Assembly: GCA_015680685.1 (NCBI GenBank)
Contig: MNCI01015885.1
Coordinates: 5,622-69,347, forward strand
Direction of reading: 5' to 3'
Origin: Gnetum montanum
Lineage: Eukaryota > Streptophyta > Gnetopsida > Gnetales > Gnetaceae
DNA: 63,726 nucleotides
Positions 1-11,133 of the stretch are shown piece by piece. The notes under the pieces are model-generated. The model did not search any database, was not told the origin of the DNA, and saw nothing but the letters and a program-made list of their open reading frames with translations. A program made the position numbers and the translations under genes. Each line of letters begins with the position of its first letter. The first letter of the stretch is position 1.

Positions 1-1494
1 GATTGCAGAGTTGTGCTCAAATGTTTTTGCAAAATTTTATTTGTTACAAGTAGGTATTATAAGGACCACATAGACTAGGCAATTGAACAAAATAGAAAAT
101 TTTCAAGAACTCACAGTACTTGGCAAAGTTGGCTGAATCTCTTTAAAGTAAGTCATTCGTAGTTCACACGCAACGCAATTGTTACATTTTACACAACCAC
201 ACGCTGCAACAGCACACACACATACTCACATTAACTACTAAGTCTATTTGGAGGTATCTGGGCCTTGGTGTTGCCAGAGACCAACAGGCACCTAAATCTT
301 GTTCGAGGACACTCGTTGGCGGTCGCATCCCAAATGGTCGCCAACAGTTACGATATAAGAAATTACATTTGAAAGATCATGCATTATAATACATGGAAGA
401 TAATACTCACATTAAGAGGAACTAACACAATGATTCATGCATTTATTTCTTGAACTCTAAACCCGATTAAATATGGAGACCAAGTGGAAGATTGTAGCAT
501 GCATTGCCCACTAACACATTTTTATGGGTTAGTTAATACATGAAAGTGGCCACCATGCCCACTACTGTGTTTTTATGGATTATTTAATGCATGAAAGTGG
601 CCACCAAACCGACAAACACATTTTTATGAGTTGGTTACCGCATCAAGGTGGTCTTCATATCTAGTAACGCATTTTTTTACGCGTTGGCATTGGATCTCTT
701 ATGCTAACATATTTCGTAGCCTATTAATTCATTCTTGATGAGAGAACAAAGGCATCATGAATCACAATAGGATTGCAGTTCCAATCCTTTTCAAAGACAC
801 TTAAAGATTGTAGACACCATTGTTGTAGAGTGCCCATGTAAAAGAAAAATTAGGATGCCAAATTTAATTTGAGATATCAATGGTTGGAGATTAGTTCCAT
901 TTGCTCAAGAATTATGCATTTCTAGTTATTTATGCATCTGGATTTCTTATGTCATTTGCTTCCGCATTTTGTACTTAGATTACTTCTGCCATCTAGTTTT
1001 CTACATAATTATTTTCTTATAGTAGAAATTGGAAAGAAGCACAGAAACCACCAGCTTATGAATTATGAGTTATGTCCAGTATTTGACATAATCTGTCTCC
1101 TTTACTAATGACTCCATAAAAATTTTTCTAGAATTTTCAAGCCAAGAAACGACAACTATAGAAGATAAAAATCTAACCAACTTTGGGCTTCTTTCGACAT
1201 TTTAGTGTTCTATACTGTACCTTGAATTATCTAGAGAGAACTTCTTTTTCTAGTGGATACAATGATTCCTTGTGGTAAAAAGGGATTTGTAGCAACCAAC
1301 AAGATGAAGTCTACAAGTACCCCTACCCTTCCCAAATTAATATTTGCAAGCTTTTATTTACTTCAACCATGATAAACCCAAGAGAGCACATTCACATGTT
1401 ATGGTTTTTGAGGCTAGGGCATTGCTAATATTTAATTCAGTCAATAACCATTATTTATATTGTTTATCATGAGCATTTTTTATCATAGTATTGT
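1..1494. other. Unassigned AT-rich flank left of C0
   Basis: No reading frame here looks genuine and I recognise no domain. The stretch holds a 51-base tandem repeat (listed separately) and a CA-rich patch near 180-235. It borders the 3' end of the reversed C0 LTR, so it is probably the pre-insertion locus of C0. It could be older, unrecognisable repeat DNA. Confidence 0.5.
506..693. repeat. Tandem repeat, period about 51 bases, about 3.6 copies
   Basis: Copies start near 506, 557, 608 and 659. Each has an ACACATTTTTATG-like core followed by a GCATGAAAGTGGCCACCA-like segment, and the copies differ by scattered substitutions. The first two are the most alike; the last is partial. No coding function is apparent. 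Confidence 0.8.
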
Positions 1495-2755
1495 TGATGC
1501 ATAAATTTTGGATACACCAACACTTGGAAGAACTCATTCAAGGAGACAATTACCTAGGGTGCCTCCCATATGGGTATAGAAACCTGGGAATAGTTTCAGT
1601 TAGAGAGGACCATGTGGCATTCTAAGAAAAAAGTTAAATTGAACTAAAAATTTGGGAGAATTTAAACTAGATAACTATCTTGAATTTTGATAAAAATACA
1701 ATAACTAGTAAAATTTAAATTTCTCCTTGGTCTCTCATTATTGTTGTTTGTTCATGGCATCTCGTCATTGTGGACACTATCACAGCCGACACTACTCATA
1801 GCCACCAGGAGAGGGATAGAGAGAGATCTATTCATTTTTCCACTAGCCATGTGCATCACTACTACTTTAATCTATAGTTTCTACTGATGATAGAAAACTC
1901 TAGGATAGATTGTTGTAGTTGACACTTGTGATGCATGCCACATCTACTACCTACCGGTATCATGGATAAAAGAGAAGGAAGGAGAGAGGCCAATCAATGT
2001 CACACACCCCACCTACCTTTGATCACATCTCTAACACACCATAGTTTTTTATAAATGTGTTTTTTGCTATCTGCACATCATCTATAGTTGGTAACATTGC
2101 TGATGAAGCTGATGTGCCACTTTGTACTCACTCACCTATTGCTTCATGCATTGATACTAGGAGGGAAGAGAGAGTAATGCTTGTTAGTGACCCACCATGC
2201 ACTGCACTATTTGCACTATCTATTGACACACACTTTGCAACTATTGTAAGAGAGATAGGGGGCTATAGGATGATTTTGTCATGTGCCACACACACGCACT
2301 ATCAGAATCTACCACTATGAGTCGTGCACCTTGTAACCGCCATTAAGAGGGAGGAAAAATAGAACCTCACACACCCCGCTGCTTCTAACACCTACAACGT
2401 TGCTACAACATTACCTTGTCAGAGATAAAAGAGATTGGTGATGATCTCCCTTGGTTGAGAGAGATCCCTGGTGGTGCTGAGAGTCTCCTACTAGTCCCCC
2501 TTGGATCATGTCCATCATCATTAACATCCTTACAAATTGTAACTATTGGCTCTTAAGCTCTTGAAATTCCAACTCAATAGTAATGATTTATGAGTTCTCT
2601 TATAGAATATTGCTTAGTTTTTATTGGCTATAATTGTTAAAGAATAAATTCCTATTGGTAAGGATAAGAGACAAATAGGACATTTTAATTTTCACAGTAT
2701 TTGAACTTATTTGAACATGGCCTTGTGCCTAGGATGGGTGATGTTGGAATCAACA
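1495..2755 (-). repeat. 3' LTR of old family-C element C0
   Basis: On the minus strand this segment starts TGTTGATT and ends TTTATGCATCA, matching both ends of the C1 LTRs at 40191-42850 and 47718-49448. The body corresponds to C1 LTR sequence with many substitutions and indels. At about 1.26 kb it is shorter than either C1 LTR. A polypurine-type tract lies just inside it (2756-2772). The flank AATTG..TTGT side gives no clear target duplication because the other end of C0 is missing. Confidence 0.8.
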
Positions 2756-2772
2756 CTTAGCCCTCAAACTTT
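2756..2772 (-). other. Polypurine tract of C0
   Basis: The minus strand reads AAGTTTGAGGGCTAAG immediately before the LTR start. It matches the tract at 47701-47717 in C1 (AAAGTTTGGGGGCTAAG). In LTR retrotransposons this tract primes plus-strand DNA synthesis. Confidence 0.7.
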
Positions 2773-3400
2773 AATTGCATGCAAGTGCAAGGATAACAAA
2801 ACCATCAAAATTTTAAAATTATTGGAAAATATGTAAAATATAAAGAATAAAAAAGGTCATAAAATAAGGACAAAATGATATTTGGAGTAAACTATTAAAC
2901 AAATGATTAGAATAATCACATGATCAAAAGAGCACTAAACTTGAGTCACCCCTAATCATACCACCTTGTTTNCGGATCTTTTTTTTGACATTTAGAAAGA
3001 AAATGGATGAAGAGGGATTATTTGTTTTTTCTCTCTCTCTTTTCTTNTTTAAGATCCCATTCCCAATCTTCTCATAAGGTAAAAGTAAAAGGTATGTGGA
3101 CTACTTGGAGCANATTACACTGCTAATAAACATGGTCCTCATTATTCTTTATTATTATTATTATTACTTTAGGAAGCTTTGCTCATCTTGTACTTGATAA
3201 TCAAGGTAGGAATTCCAACACAAGCTTGGCCAATTAGCTGCACTAGTAAAGAACATGGTCCTTTCAGAACTTTTCCCATGGTGTAGTTCAACCCTCATGT
3301 ATGTGTCTTTAGTTACAATCTGATGGCATCATAGAAGGTCTCCTGGGTGGCTAAGGGTTCTTAAGTGGAGATGAACACACTTCACCCTATTGATGATAGG
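2773..3400 (-). other. C0 3' untranslated internal region
   Basis: This non-coding part of C0 parallels C1 about 46860-47700. It contains simple repeats (CT-rich near 3029-3046, ATT near 3146-3170) and three ambiguous bases at 2972, 3047 and 3113. No gene is seen. Confidence 0.6.
3396..3400. other. Target-site duplication of A1, left copy
   Basis: ATAGG lies directly before the A1 5' LTR; ACAGG (10486-10490) lies directly after the 3' LTR, a 4 of 5 match. The uninterrupted paralogous site in C1, on the minus strand around 46850-46862, reads CATAGGATAGCC. That confirms ATAGG as the single original target. Confidence 0.85.
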
Positions 3401-4227
3401 TGATGAGCTATGATATCATGTACGTGATATCGCATATGCGATATTGTATCCGCCACACGATATCGCATACGCGATATCGCGTCTTGCCTCATCTTCTATA
3501 AATAAGAGGTGGTGCCCTTAGTTCTAGATAGTTAGACTTGGACCCTTAGCCAAAATCTTGTAGTTTTACCATTCCAAAGTTTGAATAATTTCTGTGTGCC
3601 CACAGTAGGAGTCATAGAGTGAACGGATCTTTATTTGAGCAATTTGTACTTGAGTACACATTTGTGTACGGAAATAAAGATGAACTTTATGATAAACCTT
3701 GCAGCATAAAAATTAAGCTAAATAGTAATTAATTATTATTGAATGTTTAATGCTTTCCTAGTTAATTAATCTCTCTCTCAAGCTTTGACTCTTTTAGTGA
3801 AATACACTCAATACAACCACTTCAAGCATGCATGTAGCGCTTGGTAACCCGGTAACAATTAGCGTTTGGTAATCCTAGCAGCATTGCACTAGTTCAAGAT
3901 GTGTACGACAAGTGGGAACTGATACTAGTGTTAGGAACAATTAGAACTTAGTTAGTGAATAGTTATTGTAAGTTAGTCACTTAGTTCTCTTTACCTTCCC
4001 CTATTAGCATAAGAGATTAAAAAGATAAAAGCTATAAAAATCATATACCTCAAGCTTATTTAACTATACAACTATTACAATACAAGTAAGTTTTGGAAGA
4101 CAATGATTGATTAACCTTGAGTGTTCCATTAAGGTGCATAAGTACTTAGTCCTTGGAGTTCGACCGGATCGTGCGTGAAACGCTCATATTCATATGGTTG
4201 AGTGTAGGGGTACCTTACTACTCCTCG
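3401..4227 (+). repeat. A1 5' LTR
   Basis: It begins TGATGAGCTATG and ends CTTACTACTCCTCG, where the 3' LTR has the canonical CTACTCATCA. At 827 bases it is 61 longer than the 3' LTR, mainly because it keeps a full palindrome array at 3411-3480. A TATA box (CTATAAATAAG) lies at 3497-3507. The two LTRs otherwise align along their length. Confidence 0.9.
3411..3480 (+). promoter_or_regulatory. Palindromic GATATC/GCGATATC array upstream of the A1 TATA box
   Basis: Three palindromes lie in series. One is nearly perfect (GATATCATGTACGTGATATC, 3412-3431). One is perfect (ATATCGCATATGCGATAT, 3427-3444). One is nearly perfect (3458-3479). The array ends about 17 bases before the TATA box, the usual place for U3 enhancer motifs. 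Binding by a dimeric factor is inference. Confidence 0.6.
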
Positions 4228-4246
4228 TTGGCACCGTTGTTGGGGA
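4228..4246 (+). other. Primer-binding site of A1, tRNA-Asp type
   Basis: TTGGCACCGTTGTTGGGGA follows the LTR directly. It closely resembles TGGCGCCGTTGCCGGGGA, the tRNA-Asp-complementary site known in plant Athila/Tat-type elements. The changes from it are all transitions. Confidence 0.85.
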
Positions 4247-4371
4247 CTTAGTTGTTTGTGTACTACATAGAACATAGGAAGTCATTGATATCATTGGGAT
4301 GCTAGAACAAACACTTAGGGTTAATCAAGGAAAGATAAGGCAATGGTAAATCACACACCGAATAAGACAAA

Positions 4372-6900
4372 ATGTCTTCTTCTTTGCATAAGAGCACTTC
4401 ACTGCCTAGGACTAATAAAAGAGATAGTCAGTGGCATAATACACATCATCAAGATCAGCAATTTCATGTGGTATATACTCATATGATGAGTATGTACCCG
4501 ATTTCACATTTATTCTCCACCAAGATGAGCAACTGCATTGGAGAGACTTGGAGGGTAACATAGTGTTTCCCCTAGACCGATCAGTTCCAAACATGCTCCT
4601 TCATGCTCTCTCATGAATAGGCATGCTACTTTTGTACGTGGAATATGTTGCATGTGATCATGACACAAGGGACTACCATCCCACAGGAGCGCAACATCAA
4701 AGGGACTTGCGATAGAAGAGATACCATACATCCTCGAAGGGTAAATGGCCCCATAATGCTCCACATGTCTTGAGCAAAATTGAGGATGGTGAACCTACTT
4801 CAACAGGTTCTCCACAAAATAATGTTCCTCCTCCTAACGATGGTCAGGAGGTGGTGTATCAAAATCTCTACTCCACGGTTCACAACCCTAGTTCTGATAC
4901 CCATGAATACAAAGTGTTCAAAGAAGGAACACAAACACATGATAAGGGCAAATGTTCTGATCATGATTACGATAGTGGTCAGGACCATCGAAGAGAAGGT
5001 AGAAAACACCATCATGGTGATGGTTCTCCTTCTTCATCACCTTCATTGTCACATTCACCTTCTCCTTCAATGTTCAAACGCAGTCATAAGGAAACCAACC
5101 GTGAGGATAAAGGAAACAGAGTGAAAAACATTGATGAGACAGTTGAGAACGAGGACGAGGGCACTCTAAGGAATCAAGGCATAGAAGAAGGGAGAGTAGG
5201 GAACCGCGTAGACACTATAGATGCTATGAAAGAGATGATCACAAAGAATCCCTACTTGCAACTAGAAGCATGCTAGATATAATGGAGGTCATATGAGTTC
5301 CCATAAGGCACCAAAAGGATAGTAGGATCAAGAGGTTAGACATGAATAACATCCCATGATTTGAAGGAGGATACGACACTAATTCTTAAAATCATTTACA
5401 AGCATTTTATGATGCATGTGCCTTGAAAAACATAGAAAACAAATGGTAAAACCTTAAGTTATTCCCAAGGATACTAGTGAAAGAAGTTAAAAGATGGTAC
5501 TAGTCCTTAGAACCAAAATTCATTCAGAGGTGGAGTACAATGTTAGAATTGTTTAATGATAAGTACCAAACGTACTCCTGAATGTCTAACCTATGAAAGC
5601 AAATCCAAGGATGAAAGCAAGGAAATCATAAACCCTTGGATGCTTCCATGGGCCTCTATTACACATTGTTACATCATTGCCCTAGCCATGGCTATTCATA
5701 GCAGGATCAACTACGCCATCTCATAGATGGACTTATGCATGAAACAAGAAGAACCCTTGGGATGTATGCCCAAAGAAGGTTATTAGAGCTTAGGTCTCCT
5801 CAAATCCATAGATTTCTAGAGCAAGTAGCCAAAGAAGAAGGTGAGCTACAGAAGAGAGAAAGTGTGGAAGAGTACAACCAAGATCCTTCCCTTTGAAAAA
5901 AGGGAGTGAGATTCTATGAGGAGGAAGAAGAGTCACCAGTCAAAGAGATGGTGAATAGGAAACCTTTACCACTCCAAAAGTTAACAACTAAAGTATCGGC
6001 AAAGGTAGACCAAATGTGAGACTCCCTAGATAGTAGGTTTGAAACTATTCTTAAAATTGTAGAGGAGTCTAGAGAGTGAGGTAGTGAGCATGAAAAAAAT
6101 AAAAAGAGAGAGGTAGGCAATGCACATAACAAAGGTAAGGGTAAAATGGTCATCATCGAAGAGGTTGTGGATTCAAACATAGACAATGATGTTGGCTGTG
6201 AGATATGCCAATATGACCATGATAAGGAATATTGCCTAGTAATCTCACATCTACAAGAGTCTAGGGTGTATGTACTCAACCCACGATTTAATAAATGGCA
6301 AGCACCCCGCCGGTTACCTTATCCCCAAGGTAACCCAAGTCAGTTCCACCAACCTTCAAGATATTATCCAAGTGGAACTCCACCACAACCCGTTAAGCAA
6401 CATCAATAGTGGCAATATCCATAGTTATGGGGGATGCCACCACCAAGGCAAAAATACCCCTACCGGCAACCAAACCCATATGGCTACTACATACAGCATC
6501 CAATCTCTCCTTGTGACTTTGTTAGTCATGTTACACCACAACATCACTACCAAGCTCATGAGTATTTTAGAACTACTTCTCCTAGGGGAGATAATCCACA
6601 CACATACCATCCTTCGAATCCATCTACAACTCTCACATAGACAACTCCATTACCACCCACTCCAGCTATGCAAGGGGAACTTCCTACTCAACTACAGTAA
6701 TGCAATGCCACAAGGGTTGTACATACTCAACCCGCTATTGGTTCTAAGAATCGTATGAAGATAAGACCTTCCTTCAGAATCAAAAATCCAACCAAGCCCT
6801 CACAACCACAAGCGGTTAAACCTTTGAACACCTCCCTATCAAATAAGGCTTCAGAACTCCCTTCAAAACAAACACCGAGCTTAATGTATACAGTTATGTT
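4372..6900 (+). pseudogene. gag: A1 gag, decayed
   Basis: Gag forms the virus-like particle. The likely start is the ATG at 4372 (MSSSLHK), which matches the B1 gag start at 12209. The N-terminal part shifts frame within 100 codons. A Ser/His/Arg-rich low-complexity segment follows at 4770-5270. The capsid-like core (about 5340-5860) holds the pieces FEGGYDTNSQ, WYQSLEPKF, FNDKYQTYS and RTLGMYAQRR, spread over frames. A basic linker leads to a CCHC-type zinc knuckle, CEICQYDHDKEYC (6197-6236), spaced C-X2-C-X3-H-X4-C. A Pro/Gln/Tyr-rich tail runs to about 6900. Stops and shifts are scattered throughout, so no intact protein is possible. Homology to A2 gag (minus, 31236-33250) is clear. Confidence 0.8.
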
Positions 6901-6928
6901 AACACATGTCATTACTAATTAGATTAAG

Positions 6929-7360
6929 GTGGGCCACCTTCCCAGGAAATTCTTTGATCTTGGAAGCCTTCTAATTTATCTCCAAGTCATTGGGAATGAA
7001 CCATGTAAAGCTCTTATGAACTTAGGTTTTGGAGTCAACCTAATATCACAAGAGATGTACAAAGCCTGGAACCTACCTTCATTAAGAAAGAGTAATTTTC
7101 ACCTAGAGCTGGCTGACCAGTCCATCACTATTCCCTTAGGACTGGCAGAGGACATTGTTACCACTATGTGTGGGTGGTCGTACCTAGCTGATTTCCTAGT
7201 GATACAAGTAAATAATAATAAAGGGGACTTCCCAATAATAATGGGAAGGGCATGGCTAAGTACTAGAGATGCACGTCTAGGAATCTTTGATCTTTCCCTA
7301 GAAATATCTAAGGATAAAAATTTTGGGAAGATCAAGAATAAGGTTCCATGCATTGCATAG
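6929..7360 (+). pseudogene. A1 retropepsin-like aspartic protease, catalytic Asp changed
   Basis: An open frame of 143 codons carries the retropepsin layout. A flap and active-site region ALMNLGFGVNLIS lies near residues 27-40, and the C-terminal PIIMGRAWLSTRDAR motif near residues 99-113. The homologous B1 sequence reads ALLDFGSGVNFIS, so the catalytic Asp has become Asn at about 7019-7021 (GAC to AAC). The enzyme would cleave Gag-Pol during particle maturation, but this copy should be dead. The frame has no stop for its full length, which is unusual for this element. The ATG at 6929 is probably not a true start, because protease is normally made as part of a polyprotein. Confidence 0.8.
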
Positions 7361-7780
7361 AGTGATACAAGGTGCAATTACGTGTAGAAATCATGGGTTG
7401 GGCAAAGTTTAGCATTGCCTACATGCAATCAGTATGCACAAAACCTTAACCTACAAAAGTGCCTGTATGCAATAGCAACGCGACAAAGAGACACCCAGTG
7501 GCTAATAGCCAATCAAGTGAACAACCCACTAGCATGCATGGAATTAACTGAGGGAATAACTAGTGCCTACATCGAAAGCATAGATGAACTCAAGCAAGTT
7601 CGTCACCAACTTTCAAACCTTAACTTGAAAACATCAATTGGAGGAAGTTGGAAATTCCTAAAAAATTCAAACAAGAGCTTCGATAAGAAGTTGTTAGTCA
7701 ATGTGCAACAGATCAAACCTTGTCATAAATCTAGAATGGTTAATGCACATAATACCTTTGAGAAGGGATAACCCCGCTCC
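7361..7780 (+). pseudogene. A1 protease-linker to integrase-tail junction
   Basis: The first part parallels the B1 linker that follows protease (the SIDELKQVRHQLS region matches B1 at about 14600). Then, near 7690-7715, the reading KLLVNVQQIKPC matches the very end of B1 integrase (INIQQVKPFLEP, about 17480-17510). About 2.8 kb of pol present in B1 is missing between these points. The join is clean and stays open as a 118-codon frame (7415-7771), so the deletion may have existed in the source copy before insertion. Confidence 0.75.
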
Positions 7781-9709
7781 TTATTTTAGATCTCCCCCTT
7801 CCAACTCAATCATGGGGGAGATGGCCACCTTTGCTGATTAGTTGAGGCCCTCAGTTCCTTTTTAAGTTTTTATTTTACACATTTTTGTTTTACTAATTTC
7901 TTTAACTTTTCTTGTTTTTTTCTTGCAACATCGTTTATACTTTTTCATTTCTTTGTGTTGTTAGGTTCATCACCTAATAATTGCTCATGATGGTGGTATG
8001 AACTATATTCTATTGATTGCTAATGTTTGGTTTTTACCTTGGAGTTATAATGTTGATACTAAGGTATGGTTCTTTTGATATAACATGCAATGAGTTCATG
8101 TCATCCATGCATTCATAAATTTCTATGGTCTCTCTTGGCTTGAAATTGTATCGTCCCTTTCTTAATAATAAAACTATCAATGAATTGATGACTAGGAATT
8201 TCTCAAATTGAGGAAGGACTCAAGGATTAAAAAGGATGTGACTTCAAGAGGATTTGATGCATTTGTGCTAGCTATTCTCTTGGGTGCTTGGATGTTTTCT
8301 TCTTGGGGTTTCCTCACCATTCTGACGTTACTTCATTGTTGGGAAGTTGAACCAATAAAAATAAGTCTTTTCATGGTGTGGTTCTCATGCAAAAAGAAAA
8401 AACAACAACAACAACAAAAAAAACGGTGAGAATTCAAAGCACATCCCTTAGAAAAAATAATCATCTGGGCTACAAGCACCGGTTATGGAACTAAACAAAC
8501 ATGTTCCCTCTAACTAAGGCCCTCTTTCACTTCCTACTTTTCCCTTTCTCATTTTCTCAGAATGGTGGTGACTCTCTGGCGGAAGCATTCTGGCTACCTT
8601 AAGTGGATGGATTGGCCAAGTGTATTAATGCAAAGTCACTGAATGTGGATTATTTGAGGCTAGATTTGGAATCAGATCTACTAAGTCACATTAACCATAA
8701 ATACACAAGGGGATTTACACCACCTTGTTCTTGGGACTCCATTCCATTATCTTCTCCTCATCATTCTTCCTTCATTTTCCACCTCATTCTCGGTTATATC
8801 AATAGTCTATATTTTGGTTGATGCATTGTTTTATTTTTGGTAAATTCTTGTGGTTATCACTTTAACTCTTGCTTCCAAATGATATTTCTAGAGCCTATGG
8901 ACTCTTTGAATGTGGGATTGTCAGGGTATTAAGGGCATGAGCCTGCTTTAGGGAGGACCCACTAGCATTCCTAATTGGTGCATCAGTTAACTTCTTTCCC
9001 TTAAACATTGCTACAATCAACATTTCTTTTGTTCATGTCCATCTCTGACATCCATTTTATCAATGTTGCTGTTGTTTCTTTTTCTTCATCTTTCTTATTC
9101 CTTATATTTTTCCATTCTATCGCTACTGGAGGATTGCTCTTAGTCATGGGCGTCCTAGTCCAATTTTTCCAATTTTCTCCTAACCCCTATACCTTTGGTA
9201 GTCATCGGTGTTATATCTCTAGAATCTGTATTAGCCATATCACAACTCAACCAATGGACCTTACACCGAGGCAAGGTATCAACTGTATTATGATTTACGT
9301 ATCCTTGCTCATATGTGACAATGTTGTGCGTGTAGATGGCAATCATACAACAATGGACTGGATTTGGAGGAAACACTTAGGATGGACTGTTCCTAGAATA
9401 GTTGTGCAAGGAACAAGATTGATGATGTGGTTATAAATGCACAATGGAAGGTACAATCTTGGCATCGGTAGAAACACAGCTTCCCCTTTTCTCTCTCTCT
9501 CTCTCTCTTCTTTCTCAGCTGCCAAATAAGGCTAGATGTCATTTGTGTATAGTGTTGATTCTTGTAGTCATGAACACTAATATTGTCATATATTATAATG
9601 ATTGATCCATTGACACGTCATCCCATTCACCATTAGTTGTCATTCAAATCAATAATCCCATATCTTCCCAATATTTTGTAAGAAACTCAAGGACGAGTTT
9701 TCATTTAGT
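7781..9709 (+). other. A1 long untranslated spacer
   Basis: No credible gene is present. Reading frames here (for example 9008-9436) have no counterpart in B1 or B2. The first half aligns with the B1 spacer at about 17560-18900, and both have T-rich runs, a conserved hairpin and a GGAAGCA..CAAAGTCACTGAA block. A CT run lies at 9486-9510. Unlike B1, no accessory reading frame follows. Confidence 0.65.
8382..8432 (+). other. Conserved spacer hairpin, A1 copy
   Basis: The arms TTCTCA (8382-8387) and TGAGAA (8427-8432) enclose an A/C-rich loop. B1 has TTCCCATC/GATGGGAA in the same context (18259-18285) and B2 has it in reverse (62641-62676). The central C-G pair of B1 and B2 is a T-A pair here, which preserves pairing. 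The flanks ATGGTGTGG and ATTCAAAGCACA are shared. Confidence 0.65.
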
Positions 9710-9719
9710 CATGGGGGTA
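9710..9719 (+). other. Polypurine tract of A1
   Basis: CATGGGGGTA sits immediately before the 3' LTR. A2 has the same tract in reverse (TACCCCCA, 28403-28410). Confidence 0.75.
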
Positions 9720-10485
9720 TGATGAGCCATGATATTGCATCTTGCCTCATCTTCTATAAATAAGAGATAGTGCCCTTAGTTCTAGATAGTTAGACTTAGA
9801 CCCTTAGCCAGACTCTTGTAGGTTTACCATTCCAAAGTTAGAATAATTCTTGTGTGCTTGCAGTAGGAGTCATAGAGTGAACGGATCTTTATTCAAGCAA
9901 TTTGTACCTGAGCACACATTTTTGTACAGTAATAAAGATGACCTTTATGATAAACCTTGCAGCATACAGATTAAGCTAAATAGTAATTAATTATTGTTGA
10001 ATGTTTAATGCTTTCCTAGTTAACTAATCTCCCTCTCAACCTTTGACTCTCTTAGTTAAATACACTTAGTACGACCACTTCAAGCATGCGCGTAGTGCTT
10101 GGTAACCCAGTAACAATTAGCGTTTGGTAATCCTAGCAGTGTTGCACTAGTTTAGGATGTGTATGACAAGTGGGAACAGATACTGGTGTTAGGAAAAATT
10201 AGAACTTAGTTAGTGAATAGTTAATGCAAGTTAGTCACTTAGTTCTCTTTACCTTCCCCTATTAGCATAAGACATTAAAAAGATAAAAGCTATAAAAATC
10301 ATATACCTTAAGCTTACTTAACCATACAATTGAAACAATACAAGTAAGTTTGGGAAGATAGCGATTGATTAACCTTGAGTGTTCTATTAAGGCGCGTAAG
10401 CACTTAGTCCTTGGAGTTCGACCAGATTGCACGTGAAACGCTGGTATTCATATGGTTGAGTGTAGGGGTACCTCGCTACTCATCA
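9720..10485 (+). repeat. A1 3' LTR
   Basis: It starts TGATGAGCCATG and ends CGCTACTCATCA. The TATA box is at 9754-9763. Apart from one GATATTGC half-site the palindrome array of the 5' LTR is gone, which accounts for most of the 61-base length difference. Confidence 0.9.
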
Positions 10486-11133
10486 ACAGGGTAGCCATGA
10501 ATAATCACACTTGAGGGCTAAGGCTTATGAAAGGGAAAAAGGCATTTTCCAAGGTCACTTAGTGATTATGATTAGCCATTCTCCAACATCACATATCCTA
10601 CACTCACTTGATCATGATGATTACATGATAAGTAGCATAAATCCCCTCCTCCATAGTTCAAAATAACTAATAGAACTAAAACCTTGAAAAAGACTAGGAA
10701 TTTTATGTAACAGTTATAGAATATATCATATAAAGTATTATACTTACATTATTTTCCAATGGTGTTATGATGATCCAACACCTAGTAACTCAAATGCCCA
10801 TAATGATTATTAAAATCGTATAAAAAGCACAAATCAAACCAAACCAATATGCTAAGAAAGAGATGATCGAAATGCAATGAAAACATGCAAATGCAACTAT
10901 ATACAAATGAAATGCATGGCGAAGGGGAAGCAAACATGCAACTAAGAATCTACCAAGTGTCCATGTGAGACACCTATGTAGAAATGCATTAAAGTTCCTA
11001 TGTAACTTATGCCCTTGCAAATTAGCAATTTTATACATATTGAGGCCAATGACATATATAATTTAGAATGACCCTGACCACATACGAGAAAACTTAGTTT
11101 GAGATTCAATGTAACCAGATGCTCTATCTCTCC
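10486..11133 (-). pseudogene. C0 integrase C-terminal fragment and 3' flank
   Basis: On the minus strand the segment near 11060-11133 encodes pieces such as FSRMWSGSF, colinear with KFSPMWSGSF of C1 (46228-46260). This is the C-terminal end of a gypsy integrase. The remainder (10486-10950) is the untranslated region, closely matching C1 46400-46860. Stops interrupt the coding part. B1 interrupts it at 11134 and A1 at 10485. Confidence 0.7.

Larger units (their letters stand above)
3401..10485 (+). mobile_element. A1: non-autonomous Athila-like LTR retrotransposon lacking RT, RNase H and integrase
   Basis: A1 is about 7.1 kb. In order it holds: 5' LTR (3401-4227), tRNA-Asp-type primer site, decayed gag (4372-6900), aspartic protease (6929-7360), a protease linker joined straight to the integrase tail, a 2 kb untranslated spacer, polypurine tract and 3' LTR (9720-10485). 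A 5-base target duplication brackets it. Comparison with B1 shows that RT, RNase H and most of integrase are absent and that the join falls near 7690-7715. Gag and protease are riddled with frameshifts and stops, so it is not active now. It could have moved only with enzymes supplied by another element. Confidence 0.9.
1495..11133 (-). mobile_element. C0: old family-C Ty3/gypsy element, split by A1 and cut by B1
   Basis: C0 consists of 1495-3400 and 10486-11133 on the minus strand. The inner parts match the 3' half of C1 in reverse: 3120-3400 corresponds to about 46860-47150, and 10486-11133 to about 46180-46860. A1 sits between the two pieces. B1 begins at 11134, inside the integrase C-terminal coding region of C0, and nothing of C0 is recognisable beyond B1. 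C0 is therefore a 3'-half remnant and the oldest family-C copy here. The assignment rests on colinear matches within the window. Confidence 0.8.

Noticed and set aside
4780-5124. 114-codon frame overlapping A1 gag
   Set aside because: It is an alternative frame of the Ser/His-rich gag segment, which reads sensibly in the 4770-5276 frame.
9008-9436. 142-codon frame in the A1 spacer with hydrophobic segments
   Set aside because: No counterpart in the colinear spacers of B1 or B2. The hydrophobic look comes from T-rich DNA.
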